A stretch of 64,000 bases of DNA, from positions 1 to 64,000 of the forward strand of contig JAIVFJ010000143.1 in assembly GCA_025765615.1 (NCBI GenBank). Reading direction: 5' to 3'. Origin of the DNA: Zopfochytrium polystomum. Lineage: Eukaryota; Chytridiomycota; Chytridiomycetes; Chytridiales; Chytridiaceae. A program made the translations under genes and the position numbers. This document shows, piece by piece, positions 1 to 10,500 of the stretch. The notes under the pieces are model-generated. The model did no database searches and was not told where the DNA came from. It saw only the letters and a program-made list of their open reading frames with translations. How positions within the stretch are numbered: position 1 is the first letter of the stretch; the number at the start of each line of letters is the position of its first letter.

Positions 1-221
1 TTTTCTTTTCTTCATTCATAGTCGTTTGTGTCTCTCTCTATCACAGACACCAGATGCCAACCAAGCTGCCGCGGCCGCCAGCACCATCGCCGCCACCGCC
101 GCCGCCCACCGCCGACGCCATCGACCAGCCTGGACAGCCACCGTCTGGCTCGCATCCTCGTCATCATTGTCATTGCTGTCCACGTTCCAGGCCATGAGAC
201 CCCCATGCTTTCCCAGCTAGG

Positions 222-1254
222 CTCTTGAGAGGGGCGGCCTTGGGCTGCTCTACTTTGCCGTCGCGACGCTACTGTCTGCGTACTTTCTCCGCCGTGGAAC
301 CTCGCGTAAGCAACCCCACACCCCGGGCCGCAATCAATCATCCCTCTCTTTCTCCTCCCCCTACCCAGAACCGGCATCGTCTTCACTGGTGCTGGGATCC
401 GCGGCGCCGTGTACGTGTACAGCGTGCTGGCGTCACGCCTGCTCGAGACGGTCAGCGTGGCTTGGACGCTGCAGTGTGTGGCGCTGCTCTCGCTGCTGGT
501 GAACGCGTTGGCAGTGGCGGTGCTAACCCGGAGCCGGAGCCGTTCCTGGCGCGTTGGAAGCGGATGGTGAATTGTTACGTGCGTGCTGTGTGCGGCTCTT
601 TGCGCTCCTTGTGAACTTACAACAAAACCAAAAGAAAAAAACGCAAAGATCCGCGTTCAAGGACCGACGTTTCGCGTTGCTGGTAGGCTGCAGCTCGATC
701 GCGCTGTTCCTGCTATTCATGCCGCCGTTATTCTTGCTGCTGTATGCTGGCAGCGTGGGCCTGTCGCTGGCTGTGTCGTCCGTCATCTTCGCCGGTCCAT
801 ACAATGTTTGCCACCGTTCGTTCCCGCTGCGTCATCCCCCTCGCGATACCTCACACTCGAACACCTGAACCCCCCAAAAACCGAATCCGCAACCCCCCTG
901 CTCACTTCCCCAACGTGCCCAGGCTTCAACCTCGCCAGCGCGATCGGCCTGCTGGGGTTCGGACTGTTCGCCGACTCGTTGCTGGGCAACCTCAACACGC
1001 TGGTGGTGTGCCTTATGCAAGCACAGGGACTTGAAGTCGGCGACTGCAACGGCAGCCACCAAATGATCCTACTCGCGGAGGACACTGCCGCGATCATGAA
1101 ACTCATCTGCAAATACGAATACAGCGTTGAAGACATCAATGAGATGCTTGCAGAGGTGGCAGACGGCGCGCTGGAGATTGTTAGCACAGTCGAAGCTGTG
1201 AAGGATGGGCTTGGCAAGCTGAACGACAAAGTCAACGAAATTCGTGCAGCTTAA
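222..1254 (+). pseudogene. MFS transporter fragment, monocarboxylate-porter-like, broken
   Basis: Exon-like blocks encode membrane segments in the order of the monocarboxylate porter branch of the MFS: GLGLLYFAVATL (about 232-300), TGIVFTGAGIRGAVY followed by a hydrophobic helix (366-560), FKDRRFALLVG plus two helices (650-805), and SAIGLLGFGLFAD...LNTLVV (925-1020). The blocks are separated by plausible GT-AG introns (about 306-365 and 806-921). The first junction is out of phase by one base, and the early helices have no clear counterpart upstream. After the LNTLVVCL block the frame runs into an unrelated hydrophilic tail (AEDTAAIMK to stop at 1254) instead of the last transmembrane helices. 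An active porter would move small carboxylates across the plasma membrane with protons; this copy looks truncated and chimeric, so loss of function is inferred. The family call rests on remembered motif order. Confidence 0.5.
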
Positions 1255-1260
1255 AAGACG

Positions 1261-1560
1261 TCGTCAAACTTGGTGCAAGCCGAAGAAAATCAGCCTGGCG
1301 AAACGGTCATGAGATCCGTCGCGAACGCTGTGGAGGGAATCTGTTGGAGCGCGGGAGCGACGCTCTCTGTGGGACGCAGCGTGGAGATGGTTTGTTTTTG
1401 CCACTCAAAACAATAACAAAATGAGAAAATTGACAAAAGAATCAATTGCCATAATTGACGGACTCTGTGGGAATGCTGTTGGGAGGCACCCTCTGTGGGA
1501 CACAGTAGGGCTGCTGTCTGTGGGAACGCTGTTGGGGGCACTCTCTCTGGGTCTAGGCTT
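1261..1560. repeat. Dispersed GTGGGA-rich repeat, copy 1
   Basis: A low-complexity block in which CTCTGTGGGA(A/C)GC recurs every 20-40 bases around a core with AACAATAACAAAATGA and AATTGACAAAA. The same two components recur at 6245-6625, and the core alone at about 21537-21575. It has no coding sense. It looks like a short dispersed repeat with an internal minisatellite. Confidence 0.6.
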
Positions 1561-1718
1561 TCACCACCAGGCGGACGCCCGAAACGGGTTTAGTTGTTCT
1601 TTCGTTTGTGTCTGTGCTGCTGCTGCTGCTGCTGCTGCCATCCGCGGGGATGGGACCAGATCTTTCAGAGAGACAAGAGTGGAACGCGGGCTGAGTACAA
1701 ACTCCTTTCGAGCAGTGC

Positions 1719-1750
<32 letters not shown>

Positions 1751-1773
1751 GTGTGTGTGTGTGTGTGTGTGTG
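1719..1773. repeat. (GA)n(TG)n compound microsatellite
   Basis: An uninterrupted GA tract runs directly into a TG tract just upstream of the LEA-like gene. Other simple repeats lie at 5215-5274 (TC), 18446-18488 (CA, then CT), 18720-18750 (GGGA), 18947-18970 (CAGA) and 29278-29332 (GA). Confidence 0.9.
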
Positions 1774-1978
1774 GGAAAAGAAGAACCCAACAAGACAAAT
1801 GAAACGGAAAAATAAAAGAGGAATCCCGAAGATCACTCACTCTACTCGACGCTCCCCTCCCGCCTCCCTCTTGAAGTGGTCGAACCCACCATTCCCCAAA
1901 GTCACCGGAACCCGATTCTCCGAGGCGACCGCCCCACCCCCTCGACTGCTCGACTGGCCTTCTCCTCCCGCACACACC

Positions 1979-3980
1979 ATGCCGCGGCGCCGTTCGACGG
2001 TGGCGACAAAGGCGACGGCGACGGCCCTCGTGGTGGCGATGCTGCTCGCCTCTACGGCCCATGCGGCCGCCGTCGTCACCGCCACAACCCCAAATCGAAT
2101 GTCCTCCAACGTGGGAGTGCTGCTTCGCACAGAGGCCGGCGTCCTTCACCTCACATCCCCGTGCCGCAAGCCGTGTTCGTGGGCGACGCCGTCGACGATG
2201 ACATTCCCCAGTGGAAGCTGCACCGGCGCGGCGGCGCCATCAAGAAAGCCGTGCACGCGGTACAGTTTTTCCTTTTTCTTTTATTATTATTATTTTTTTT
2301 TTTTGTTTTTGCACCGCTGCCTCGCTTTTAGCCTTAAAGTAATGCCCATCGAACGGGGTTGCAGGTCGAGAACGTGGCCAAGGATGTTGGAAACGGCGTC
2401 GCCAACGTCGCAAAGGACGTTGCTCACGGCGTGGCGGACGTCGCAAAGGACGTTGTTTTCGCTCTTCCCTTACGCTTTTTGTTTTTTGTTTCTTTCAGGT
2501 CGGAAACGGTGTGGCTGACGTAGCGAAAGATGTAAGAGCCCTTTCGACCTGGCGGATCCGGAGCGAACGCACTCAGCCTCTTTTTTCTCCCAGGCTGCCA
2601 AGGGTGTCGCCACTGCTGCCAAAGATGTGAGTACCACTTGCGGGTTGCCCTGGTGGGATTTAGTTTAAAACCTCGTACCCTACCGAAAAAAAAGACTGCA
2701 AAGGCTGTTGCAAAAGTGGCACCAAAGGTAATTTGTCAGACCCTTTTTCTGCAGTAACCGGTCCTGCATCAAGTCGTCTGAGAACCTTCGTCCTTTTCGC
2801 TTCTTCATTGCACATTTTTTCCATTCGAAATCCTAGGTGTTGAAAGTAGTTGAAAATGCCACACCAGGTGAGCGTCGGACAACACAAGAATTTGCACGTC
2901 CCCCGACATTTCTTTGAAACAAAGGAACGGCATAACCCTAAGTTTCACCTTGATACAGTTACAAGAGCCATCACGGGGGTAGTCAAGACCACCATAACAG
3001 CCGTAAAAGACATCAAGGACGGAAAGTCGATAAAAAGTAAGAACTTTGTTCAGTTATGAATACTCGTGGATACCAAACTTGACACCAGTGCCGCTTTGCT
3101 TTTATTCACTCTTACCTTAAAGCCATCGCGAAAGACATTGGAAAGGCGCTCTGGACACGGCGAAAAAGGCCGCTCCAAACGGTAAGTTTTCTTTGTTCCG
3201 CTCACCCACAAGTTGGACGCTAACTGTTCTTTTTTTTTCACTGCATCAACAGAACGAGACTTGAAGGTATCTCGATCATCTGCTCAGTCTTTCCGGGTAG
3301 GCAGTTATAGTTGCTAATTTTCACCTTGTTACGCCGCAAAATCCGCACCCTCGCTTCACACACGCAGAACCTCCAAACCATCGCAAGCCTCACGCCAGGT
3401 AACCCCCTTTGCGCCGGCCCCCCACCCTTATCCCCACACCCGTTTTCTTAATTTTATTCGATAACCAAGTACATTGCAAACCAATAAAAACTGACGAGCG
3501 CCCTTCTTTTATAACCCTTAACCCTCTATCGTCTCAACATTATTCCAGTCGGCAAACCCATTGCCGCGGGCCTCACGGCCGTTGAGGCCGGCATCACGGT
3601 CGCCAAGGGTATCGCCAAGGGCGAGAGTGCCGCAAGTGCGTGAGCCCCCCCGCACTCATACACCTCCCTCTCCCACTTTTTTTTTGGTTTTTGCCGTTGC
3701 TGACCTCCAACGCAACACACAGGGGTTCTCAAGGACGCCGGGAGAACAGTGGCCGAAGGCGCCGCCGGCCTGGTCGTGCCTGGAGGTAAGACCGTGGTGC
3801 GGCCTGGTTACTCTCGCCCTATTGCCAAAACCTAAACTGCTTTTCTCCCCGTCCTCGTTCACCCTCCCCACCCCCCTCCGCGCACACAAACAGGGAGCGC
3901 GCTCAAAGGCGCCATAACGGCGGCGCGCGGTGCCAAAGAGGCCGTGCAAGCCGCAAAAGGCGCCGTGCAGGCCGCAAAAG
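1979..3980 (+). CDS. Secreted LEA-like 11-mer repeat protein, microexon gene
   Basis: The start ATG at 1979 begins a signal peptide (MPRRRSTVATK, then hydrophobic ALVVAMLLASTAHA). At least 13 exons follow: 1979-2259, 2365-2451, 2499-2531, 2594-2626, 2695-2727, 2837-2867, 2959-3036, 3123-3181, 3253-3296, 3368-3398, 3549-3635, 3723-3785 and 3894-3980. Introns have GT...AG ends. The mature part is an alanine/lysine/valine amphipathic repeat with an 11-residue period: VGNGVADVAKD, AAKGVATAAKD and TAKAVAKVAPK are each exactly one 33-nt exon. Such 11-mers are typical of group 3 LEA proteins, which protect membranes and proteins during drying, and of apolipoprotein-like helices; a stress or surface role is inferred. 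Two one-base frame slips are needed, near the C run at about 2157 and in exon 3123-3181 (about 3150). The 3' end is unresolved: a phase-compatible exon could start at 4971, inside unrelated sequence. Confidence 0.6.
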
Positions 3981-4049
3981 GTAACGCGTTTGTGCACCCA
4001 ACTCTCTCTTCGAGCTCGCTAAACCCCCTTCTTCCCAACCCAAAAACCC

Positions 4050-4910
4050 CCCCGCCCCGGCCCGCCATAAACCCTCCTTTACGGATGCGATCGTAAGCGG
4101 ACGAACGAGCGGTCGGACATATCCGCTTGTTTTGAACCAATCCAGAATCCAGGAGCTCCACCTGTAGCCAGTTGCTTGCCACTTTTTCAACGAACGCAGC
4201 ATTGTCCGGGTCCAGTCGATGGCCTATCCTCTTAGATCCCACCAGAACTGGCAAAAGTCCACGCAGCCTCCTGTCGCGGCTTCCTGCAAGCTGTTGCTGT
4301 CTGGACAGCTGAGATCATTTGGGAAGTTTTTGTTCCATCACACCAGGACCGAGTGGTGCTTCGTGTAAACTACTTCCCCAAAGATATCAGCCAAGCCTCG
4401 CAGGAGCTCCTCAAACAATCGAGGACGCGGATCTGACCATTGGTGGAAGCCGATTGAGACGAGGGCTCGAGAGAGGAATTGACATTGTGTACAGGAGCCT
4501 CGTCTGCTGCTTCCCTCTTTCGCATGTGTGCCAACTGCAAAGTGTCGTTGGTGTAGTCCAACATCCGAAGCCGGTCTGCCTCCAAATCAGCCTCTCTGTC
4601 CAGCCATTCCAGAGCCTCGGCGCGATTTGCCTCTGCTGCTGCCTCCAGAGCCCATCTTTCTATGGTAGAGAGCCCATCTTTCTATGGTTGAGAAGCATCC
4701 TGGCTTGTGGCGGCGGCACCACCCCAGGACATTGACATGATCGCCAAGGAAGGCGGGATGGAGGACGTTCTGGACGGTCGCAAAGTTGCTGTCTGTCTCG
4801 CCGGGACGTGGCCAACGGTCCATCCACCAATCAAGGACTGCGGTGTGGCCGTTCTGGGCAGCAAGATGGAAGGCATTTTGGTGGAGGCCGACCGTGCTCG
4901 TTAGACTTTC
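4050..4910 (-). pseudogene. Decayed ankyrin-repeat gene, antisense
   Basis: Read on the minus strand, 4905-4710 gives NAFHLAAQNGHTAVLDWW, then AFLGDHVNVLGW, and 4200-4090 gives ILDWFKTSGYV. This is the ankyrin-like pattern with a conserved DWW or DWF helix end, common in large chytrid ankyrin families. Frames change several times, stops intervene, and a 24-base unit (agcccatctttctatggt) is duplicated in tandem at about 4650-4690. No intact ORF remains. It lies opposite to, and downstream of, the microexon gene and may sit in one of its introns. Confidence 0.45.
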
Positions 4911-4959
4911 CGAGTAATCAGAGAAGTTGGAGATTTCGAATGATAATGTGCCACCACTC

Positions 4960-5212
4960 GACGCGCAGGGGCAGCGGCGGCTGTGACGACAGGACCGGGG
5001 TCACGGACGGCGTCGTATCGACTTCAACAGCGCAGAGAACCCAGAGTTAATCGCGCCTCGATGGATCCGATTGGCTCCGTCGCCGAGCTCAAGCGGAAGT
5101 TCAGAAGATCGACAAGACCGCGGCGAGAGGCGTTTTGCATGGAGGCAGAGTCTGGCATAGAGGGCGTGCGCCTGGTGACGCTCGATGCGCAGGAGAGTGC
5201 CAGACGGAAGCG

Positions 5213-5276
<64 letters not shown>

Positions 5277-5780
5277 CGCGGCTGGGACAGCCTGGCCCTC
5301 TTTCGGTGCGATCTTTTCACGCAGTTCGTCTGGGGCATCCTGGTAAAAAAGAGAACTTTTCTTCTGGGCAACTTTTTCCACCGTGATTTCCGAAGACTCA
5401 GGCGTTGAGGTCCCGTACTGTGCAGGCACGACCTCCACCACCAGCAGCCGACGTGAAACTACAGCACAGGAGACTGGTTCGACAGGCTCCACGGTAAATA
5501 CTGAGGGGGTTGCAACAGTCGCGACGGTCGCGGAAAAGGAGGATCAAAGAGAAAAGTCTGAGCATTTTCTTGTGAGGAGGAGGACGAACATCTGTGGGTG
5601 TGTACACCAAGGCCGAGTTTTTCCTTTTTTGCCCATGCCACGACCTATCCTCCGTCATTGCTTTTCATCCCCACTCGTTTCGTACGCCGTCATTTGTACC
5701 GCTTTCGTTACCCTTCCAACACACCCTACCGGGTGCCTCTCATATCGTTACGGTGCAAACACCCAAACCAAAAAAAAATA
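4960..5780. other. Uncertain region with TC microsatellite, no confident gene
   Basis: Holds a 60-base TC tract (5215-5274) crossed by open frames on both strands. On the plus strand a frame from 4971 (AAAAVTTGPGSRTAS) could be a last exon of the LEA-like gene, because its phase fits the donor at 3981. On the minus strand TVEKVAQKK...DELREKIAPKE at about 5420-5290 also looks protein-like. Neither could be tied to a family. Confidence 0.3.
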
Positions 5781-5893
5781 AAAATAAAATAAATTCCCTC
5801 TTGAACTTAGCAACCACGGTCTATTCAATGAGATTTTGGCTCTCCAACCAAGCGTCGCACTCTCTCTACAAAATCGCCCCACCCCCCTCAAAA

Positions 5894-6245
5894 TCACACG
5901 CTCGCAGGAGCTGCCGCCGGCGATGGTGCAGCCCCAGCCGCCTCCAAAGCCCTTTTGAGCTCGTCGCAGCGCTGCCGCAGCCCATCGACCTCGGTCCTCA
6001 GCGACCCGAGCTCCAGCAGCGCGTCGTTGTACCGCTCGAGGGTGCCGCGGTCCCCCGGCTGGACGGCCACGTCGACAATCATGCGCTTGATCTCGGCGTT
6101 GGCGCGGAGCTGGTGGTCGAGTAGCGACGTCAGGCTGGTCAGCTCTTGCTGTAGCGTCACGTTGTGCGACGTGAGCTTGGTGAGGGCCAACCGCAGCTGC
6201 GACTCGGTCCGCGCAGCCGACTGCGACTGAGATGGGGTCTGTTGG
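5894..6245 (-). pseudogene. C-terminal exon of a coiled-coil protein, 5' part replaced by repeat
   Basis: On the minus strand the frame SQLRLALTKLTSHNVTLQQEL...RTEVDGLRQRCDELKRALEAA ends with stop TCA (5894-5896). Heptad leucines and charged residues over about 90 residues predict a coiled coil. Upstream in the same frame the protein dissolves into repeats of the type SHRVPTES, the translation of the GTGGGA-rich repeat at 6245-6625. No start, promoter or upstream exon is visible. The simplest reading is that the repeat inserted into, or replaced, the 5' part of the gene. The protein family is not recognisable. Confidence 0.45.
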
Positions 6246-6625
6246 GACACTGCCGGGTGCACTCTCTGTGGGACGCAGTGCGGGCTTCGGAGCTCTGTGG
6301 GAACGCATTTGGGGGGTAAAATTGACGAAAAAAATTCACTTGCGCTTGTTGGGGACTCTGTGGGAACGCTGATGAGAGGGACTCTGTGGGAGCGCTGTCG
6401 GAGTCGTCCTCTGTGGGACGCAGTCGGGATGCTGTTGAGGGCACTCACGTAGTTTTTTTTTGCCATCATGTAAAACCATAACAAATGAAAAAATTGACAA
6501 AAAAAATCAATTGCTGTAATTGACAGAGTAATTGACAGACTCTGTCGGAACGCTGTTGGGGACGCTGTGGGACGCAGTTGGGCTTCGTTAGCACTAATCG
6601 GCTGCGTTGGCACTGATCGCGGGCT
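6245..6625. repeat. Dispersed GTGGGA-rich repeat, copy 2
   Basis: Many copies of CTCTGTGGGA(A/C)GC(A/T)G flank a core with ACCATAACAAATGAAAAAA and AATTGACA, matching 1300-1560. A poly-T stretch precedes CCATCATGTAAAACCATAAC here. The related core at 21520-21575 also follows a poly-T run. Confidence 0.6.
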
Positions 6626-6636
6626 GAATGGATATG

Positions 6637-6781
6637 TCTAGGGAAACTTTGTGGACTAGGGAAGTAGTAGGGTTGAAACACCCCCTAGACAACAGCCAAT
6701 AAAGTTAGTTTTAGCCTATTATTTGCTTTCCCTCACTGAAGGGCCCAGATCCCAGGGTCAAAGGAGTGAGTATAGTCTCAC
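6637..6781 (-). repeat. Solo LTR-like repeat, shared with 57345-57487
   Basis: About 145 bases match 57345-57487 closely, with a shared edge at TGAGTATAGTCTCACAG and a shared AATAAAGTTAGTTTTAG block. On the minus strand it begins TGTGAGACTATACTCACTCC. The second copy lies inside a copia relic between gag and RT. Short length and shared sharp edges suggest the remnant of an LTR or of a small non-autonomous element. Confidence 0.55.
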
Positions 6782-7532
6782 AGGGGGGGGCTTCTGGTCA
6801 ATTGTGTCAGCCAAAAAGCTTGTGCAATTGAGTACAGAACGTATTTTTCTCGATTGCAGGCGAAAATCGCGAATGAAAGTCGGTGATGATAAAGCTGGGT
6901 GGCACCCGACTTTCAACCTGCTGCAAGACAGGACGTTGTTTTTGACGTTACCACTAAGAAACGCGACCCCAAAACTCATTATATCCACCACGTGGATAGC
7001 TCGTTTGAAAGCCCTGCCAATTTCGCGTACGCATCTGCAAAAGTTAGAAGCTTTTAATTAGTAAAAGAAAATTAGAAAAAATCGCAAAGTTAACTCGCGT
7101 TTGGAGGGGTTCGATGCTCTGTCATTGTAACTCCGCGGAGAATCTAGCTAGAGACCTTTGTGATAGTGCGTTGGAAAGCCCTTGCTGAGCGCTATTGAAC
7201 GACATAGTTACGCTTTTGCTACACGCAATATCCACAGAGTTAGTTCTGAAATTCGACTTTTTGTAGAGGCACTTCGGCGAGGAATAATAATAGGGGTCCC
7301 GATCCTTGCGGTTTTATGACAGGTACGTTTGTTTTTGCGAATAAAATCCCTAAACTTTATCAATGAGACCTTGGTGTAGTCTCCCACTTTTTGCACATTC
7401 TCTCCTTGACTCGAAGAATCTTTTCTTTTTATTTTCTTCAATTTTCAGAACACACAGCCTTTGAAAAACAATTTAGCCTCAAGGTGAAAAATAGAGAAGC
7501 AGAGAGTATCCATTTGCAGAGCCATTTTCTGA
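6782..7532. other. No gene recognised
   Basis: AT-rich sequence with only short open frames. It contains phrases such as TCGTTTGAAAGCCCT that resemble transposon-derived non-coding sequence, but nothing could be assigned. Confidence 0.4.
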
Positions 7533-10500
7533 TCAAAACTCAATAAAAGAAGAAATTCCTTGACCAAGAGTGAAAACATTTTGCTGTGAGACAAGCTGGA
7601 AGTCACCACGAAATTCAGGTGAAAGCCAGCAACAGACTTTTGTGTCATCAGAGGTGAACCAAACACCAAATTGTGTCACATATTCAAGGACACCTTCCCC
7701 ACTCTGCAGTTGCCCAACAAACAAAAAACGTTTACTGAAATTGTAAGCCAGGCTTGGAGGTGTTACATCACTTCCTTCCGCAGGCTGTCCTGTCTTAAGT
7801 TTGATGAGTTTTCTCTTATTACTTCCGTCCAGCAAAATTATAGATTGTCCACCAGCGCTGAAACCCAAAGAAAACCCCTCCAATCTGTGCAGCTCCTGGC
7901 CAGTGGAAGAATTCCAAATCCTGACTGTCTTGTCCTCACTCTCAGACACAACAAACTGCCCATCAGGACTGAATGATGCAGAGCTGACAGAATCAGAGTG
8001 TCCCACCAGCTTGTGCAGCTCCTGGCCAGTGGAAGCATTCCAAATCCTGACTGTCTTGTCCTCACTTCCAGACACAACAAACTGCCCATCAGGGCTGAAC
8101 CCTGCAGAGTTGATAGCATCCAAGTGTCCCTCCAGCCTATGCAGCTCCTGGCCATTGGAAGCATTCCAAATTCTGACTGTTGTGTCACGACTTCCAGACA
8201 CAACAAACTGCCCATCAGGACTGAATGCTGCAGAGTTGACATAACCAGAGTGTCCCACCAGCTTGTGCAGCTCCTGACAAGTGGAAGCATTCCAAATCCT
8301 GACTGTTTTGTCCAAACTTCCAGACACAACAAACTGCCCATCAGGACTGAATGCTGCAGACATGACAGACCCCCAGTGTCCCTCCAGCTTATGCAGCTCC
8401 TGGCCAGTGAAAGCATTCCAAATCCTGACTGTCCCATCTTCACTTCCAGACACAACAAACCGCCCATCAGGACTGAAGGCTGCAGAGAGGACAGCATCAG
8501 TGTGTCCCACAAGTTTGTGCATCTCCTGGCCAGTTGAAGCATTCCAAATCCTGACTGTCTCGTCATGACTTCCAGACACAACAAACTGGCCATCAGGGCT
8601 GAATGCTGCAGAGCTGACAGCATCAGAGTGTCCCACCAGCTTGTGCAGCTCCTGGCCAGTGGAAGAATTCCAAATCCTGACTGTCTTGTCCTCGCTTCCA
8701 GACACAACAAACTGCCCATCAGGACTGAATCCTGCAGAGTTGATTGCATCCAAGTGTCCCTCCAGCCTATGCAGCTCCTGGCCAGTGGAAGCATTCCAAA
8801 TCCTGACTGTCTTGTCATGACTTCCAGACACAACAAACTGCCCATCAGGACTGAATGCTGCAGAGGGGACACCACTATAGTGTCCCTCAAGAATATTTAA
8901 ACAGGGTGGCCAAGATTTTGGTTGCCCTTTTGCAACCTTAGGGCATGACACACTTCCAGGCACATTCTGAACAAATGTTTTAAAAAATTCAGAGTCACTT
9001 GGGGAGAAGGGTACAGCTGTGAAGTAAACTTGCAGTGCAGATGCCTTGAGTGGAATGAAAAACTTTTGCACTACCCTTTTCATGTCGCCCATCAGGGTGT
9101 GCAGTTGGTGCGTCTTGTCAGGAAGGGGGACGAGACTCTGGAGCTTGGTCATGGCAGGAATAACCAAATTGAGGGAGTTTAGCAGGCTACAGGCTTCCAA
9201 GAAGTGATGTCTGTGTTGCACAAGAAATTTTTGCAATTCAGTGGACAGGTTCTGGTCAATCTGAAAAAATTTGCTGATGGAAGTCACAGGTTTTAGCATT
9301 GCACTCTTGTGTGCATGTTCCATAGTTTTCGAACTCTGCTGGGCAACAACTTTTGCTCTCCTATGCCTGAATAAACTAAAAAATGATCTCTTTCCTTTGG
9401 TCTTTGAGCCTTGGTTGGGGGACAATGCCTCTGGATGTTGCTTCTCTCCCATATCAGTAGTCTGGTTGGTTGTTTCCATTGAGGAATCAAAGCAATGCTC
9501 CCAGAAGTGCTTCACTGAATATCTGACATGCTCAGTGACTCCATGCTCCACTTTATCATCAAAATCAGGAATCTCAGAGTGGAAATCAGAGAACGGCAGG
9601 TCACACATATTAAATTTCAGATTCTTGTCCATTGCACTGATGCACAGGCGAGCAAGTTCAGAGTGCTTACTTTTTGGGTCAATTTGAACAGACAGCTTGC
9701 ATCGTGATGAGCTTGTCAAATAGTCCTTGACTGACTTGTGGAAAATGCTTATCTTCTGAGCAAGGATGGGATCAAGCATCCAGATGCACTACATCACTTT
9801 TTTATTTTCAGGCTCCTCCTCATCCAGCAGAGATACGATTGCTGCAGCAGTCAGAGGTTCATAGGCAAGAACGATGATCGACAACACAGCACGAAGAAGA
9901 GTTTCGGAATGACTCTCTGGTAGACTGAAGGATGCCATTGAGTATTTTGTCATACATCAAGTCAATGCTTCCATCCATCTGGTCTCCCTCAGAAAGGTCT
10001 TTGATTTGCTCAATAGTTGTTTCTTCGGTCTCTAATTTCCGCAAATAAGTGCAAGCAGTCACAAGCCAGACAAATATTCCAGCAGACTTTGACACCAGAA
10101 TTTCAGATCCCTCCTCAAAAACAGATTGCTTAGCACCCATTGATCTGAGGAAATCTCTTGTGAACTCAATCTGGTCCTGAGTGTTCTCCTCTGCTGTTGG
10201 CTCAATCTTCTCAAAGGCTTCCACAATATCTACTACAGGGCGTCCAGTCACCAGCATCTTCACATTGACTGGAAGCAGCCTGTTCAGCTCCTGAAATACT
10301 GACAGGATCTCATTCCTCTTTCCAATGGCGCCACACTCATCCAGGGCATCCACAACCAGCACAACAGGTACATTCAGCTTCTTTTTGCTGTCAACAACCT
10401 TCTCCAATGGCTGTGCAAGCAATACTTTCATCATCTCAAACACAGATCTGGACAGAATATCTGGATTGTCTTGCTTGACTTGAAGCAGAATCTCTCCAAA

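Noticed and set aside
1594..1836. Overlapping frames through the GA/TG microsatellite upstream of the LEA-like gene
   Set aside because: They are translations of simple repeats (RERERE, VCVCVC) with no domain, and lie in probable promoter or leader sequence.
7838..8890. Long alternate frames antisense and shifted across the WD40 array
   Set aside because: Their repeats merely mirror the 126-base WD40 unit. Only the WD40 frame has family motifs.
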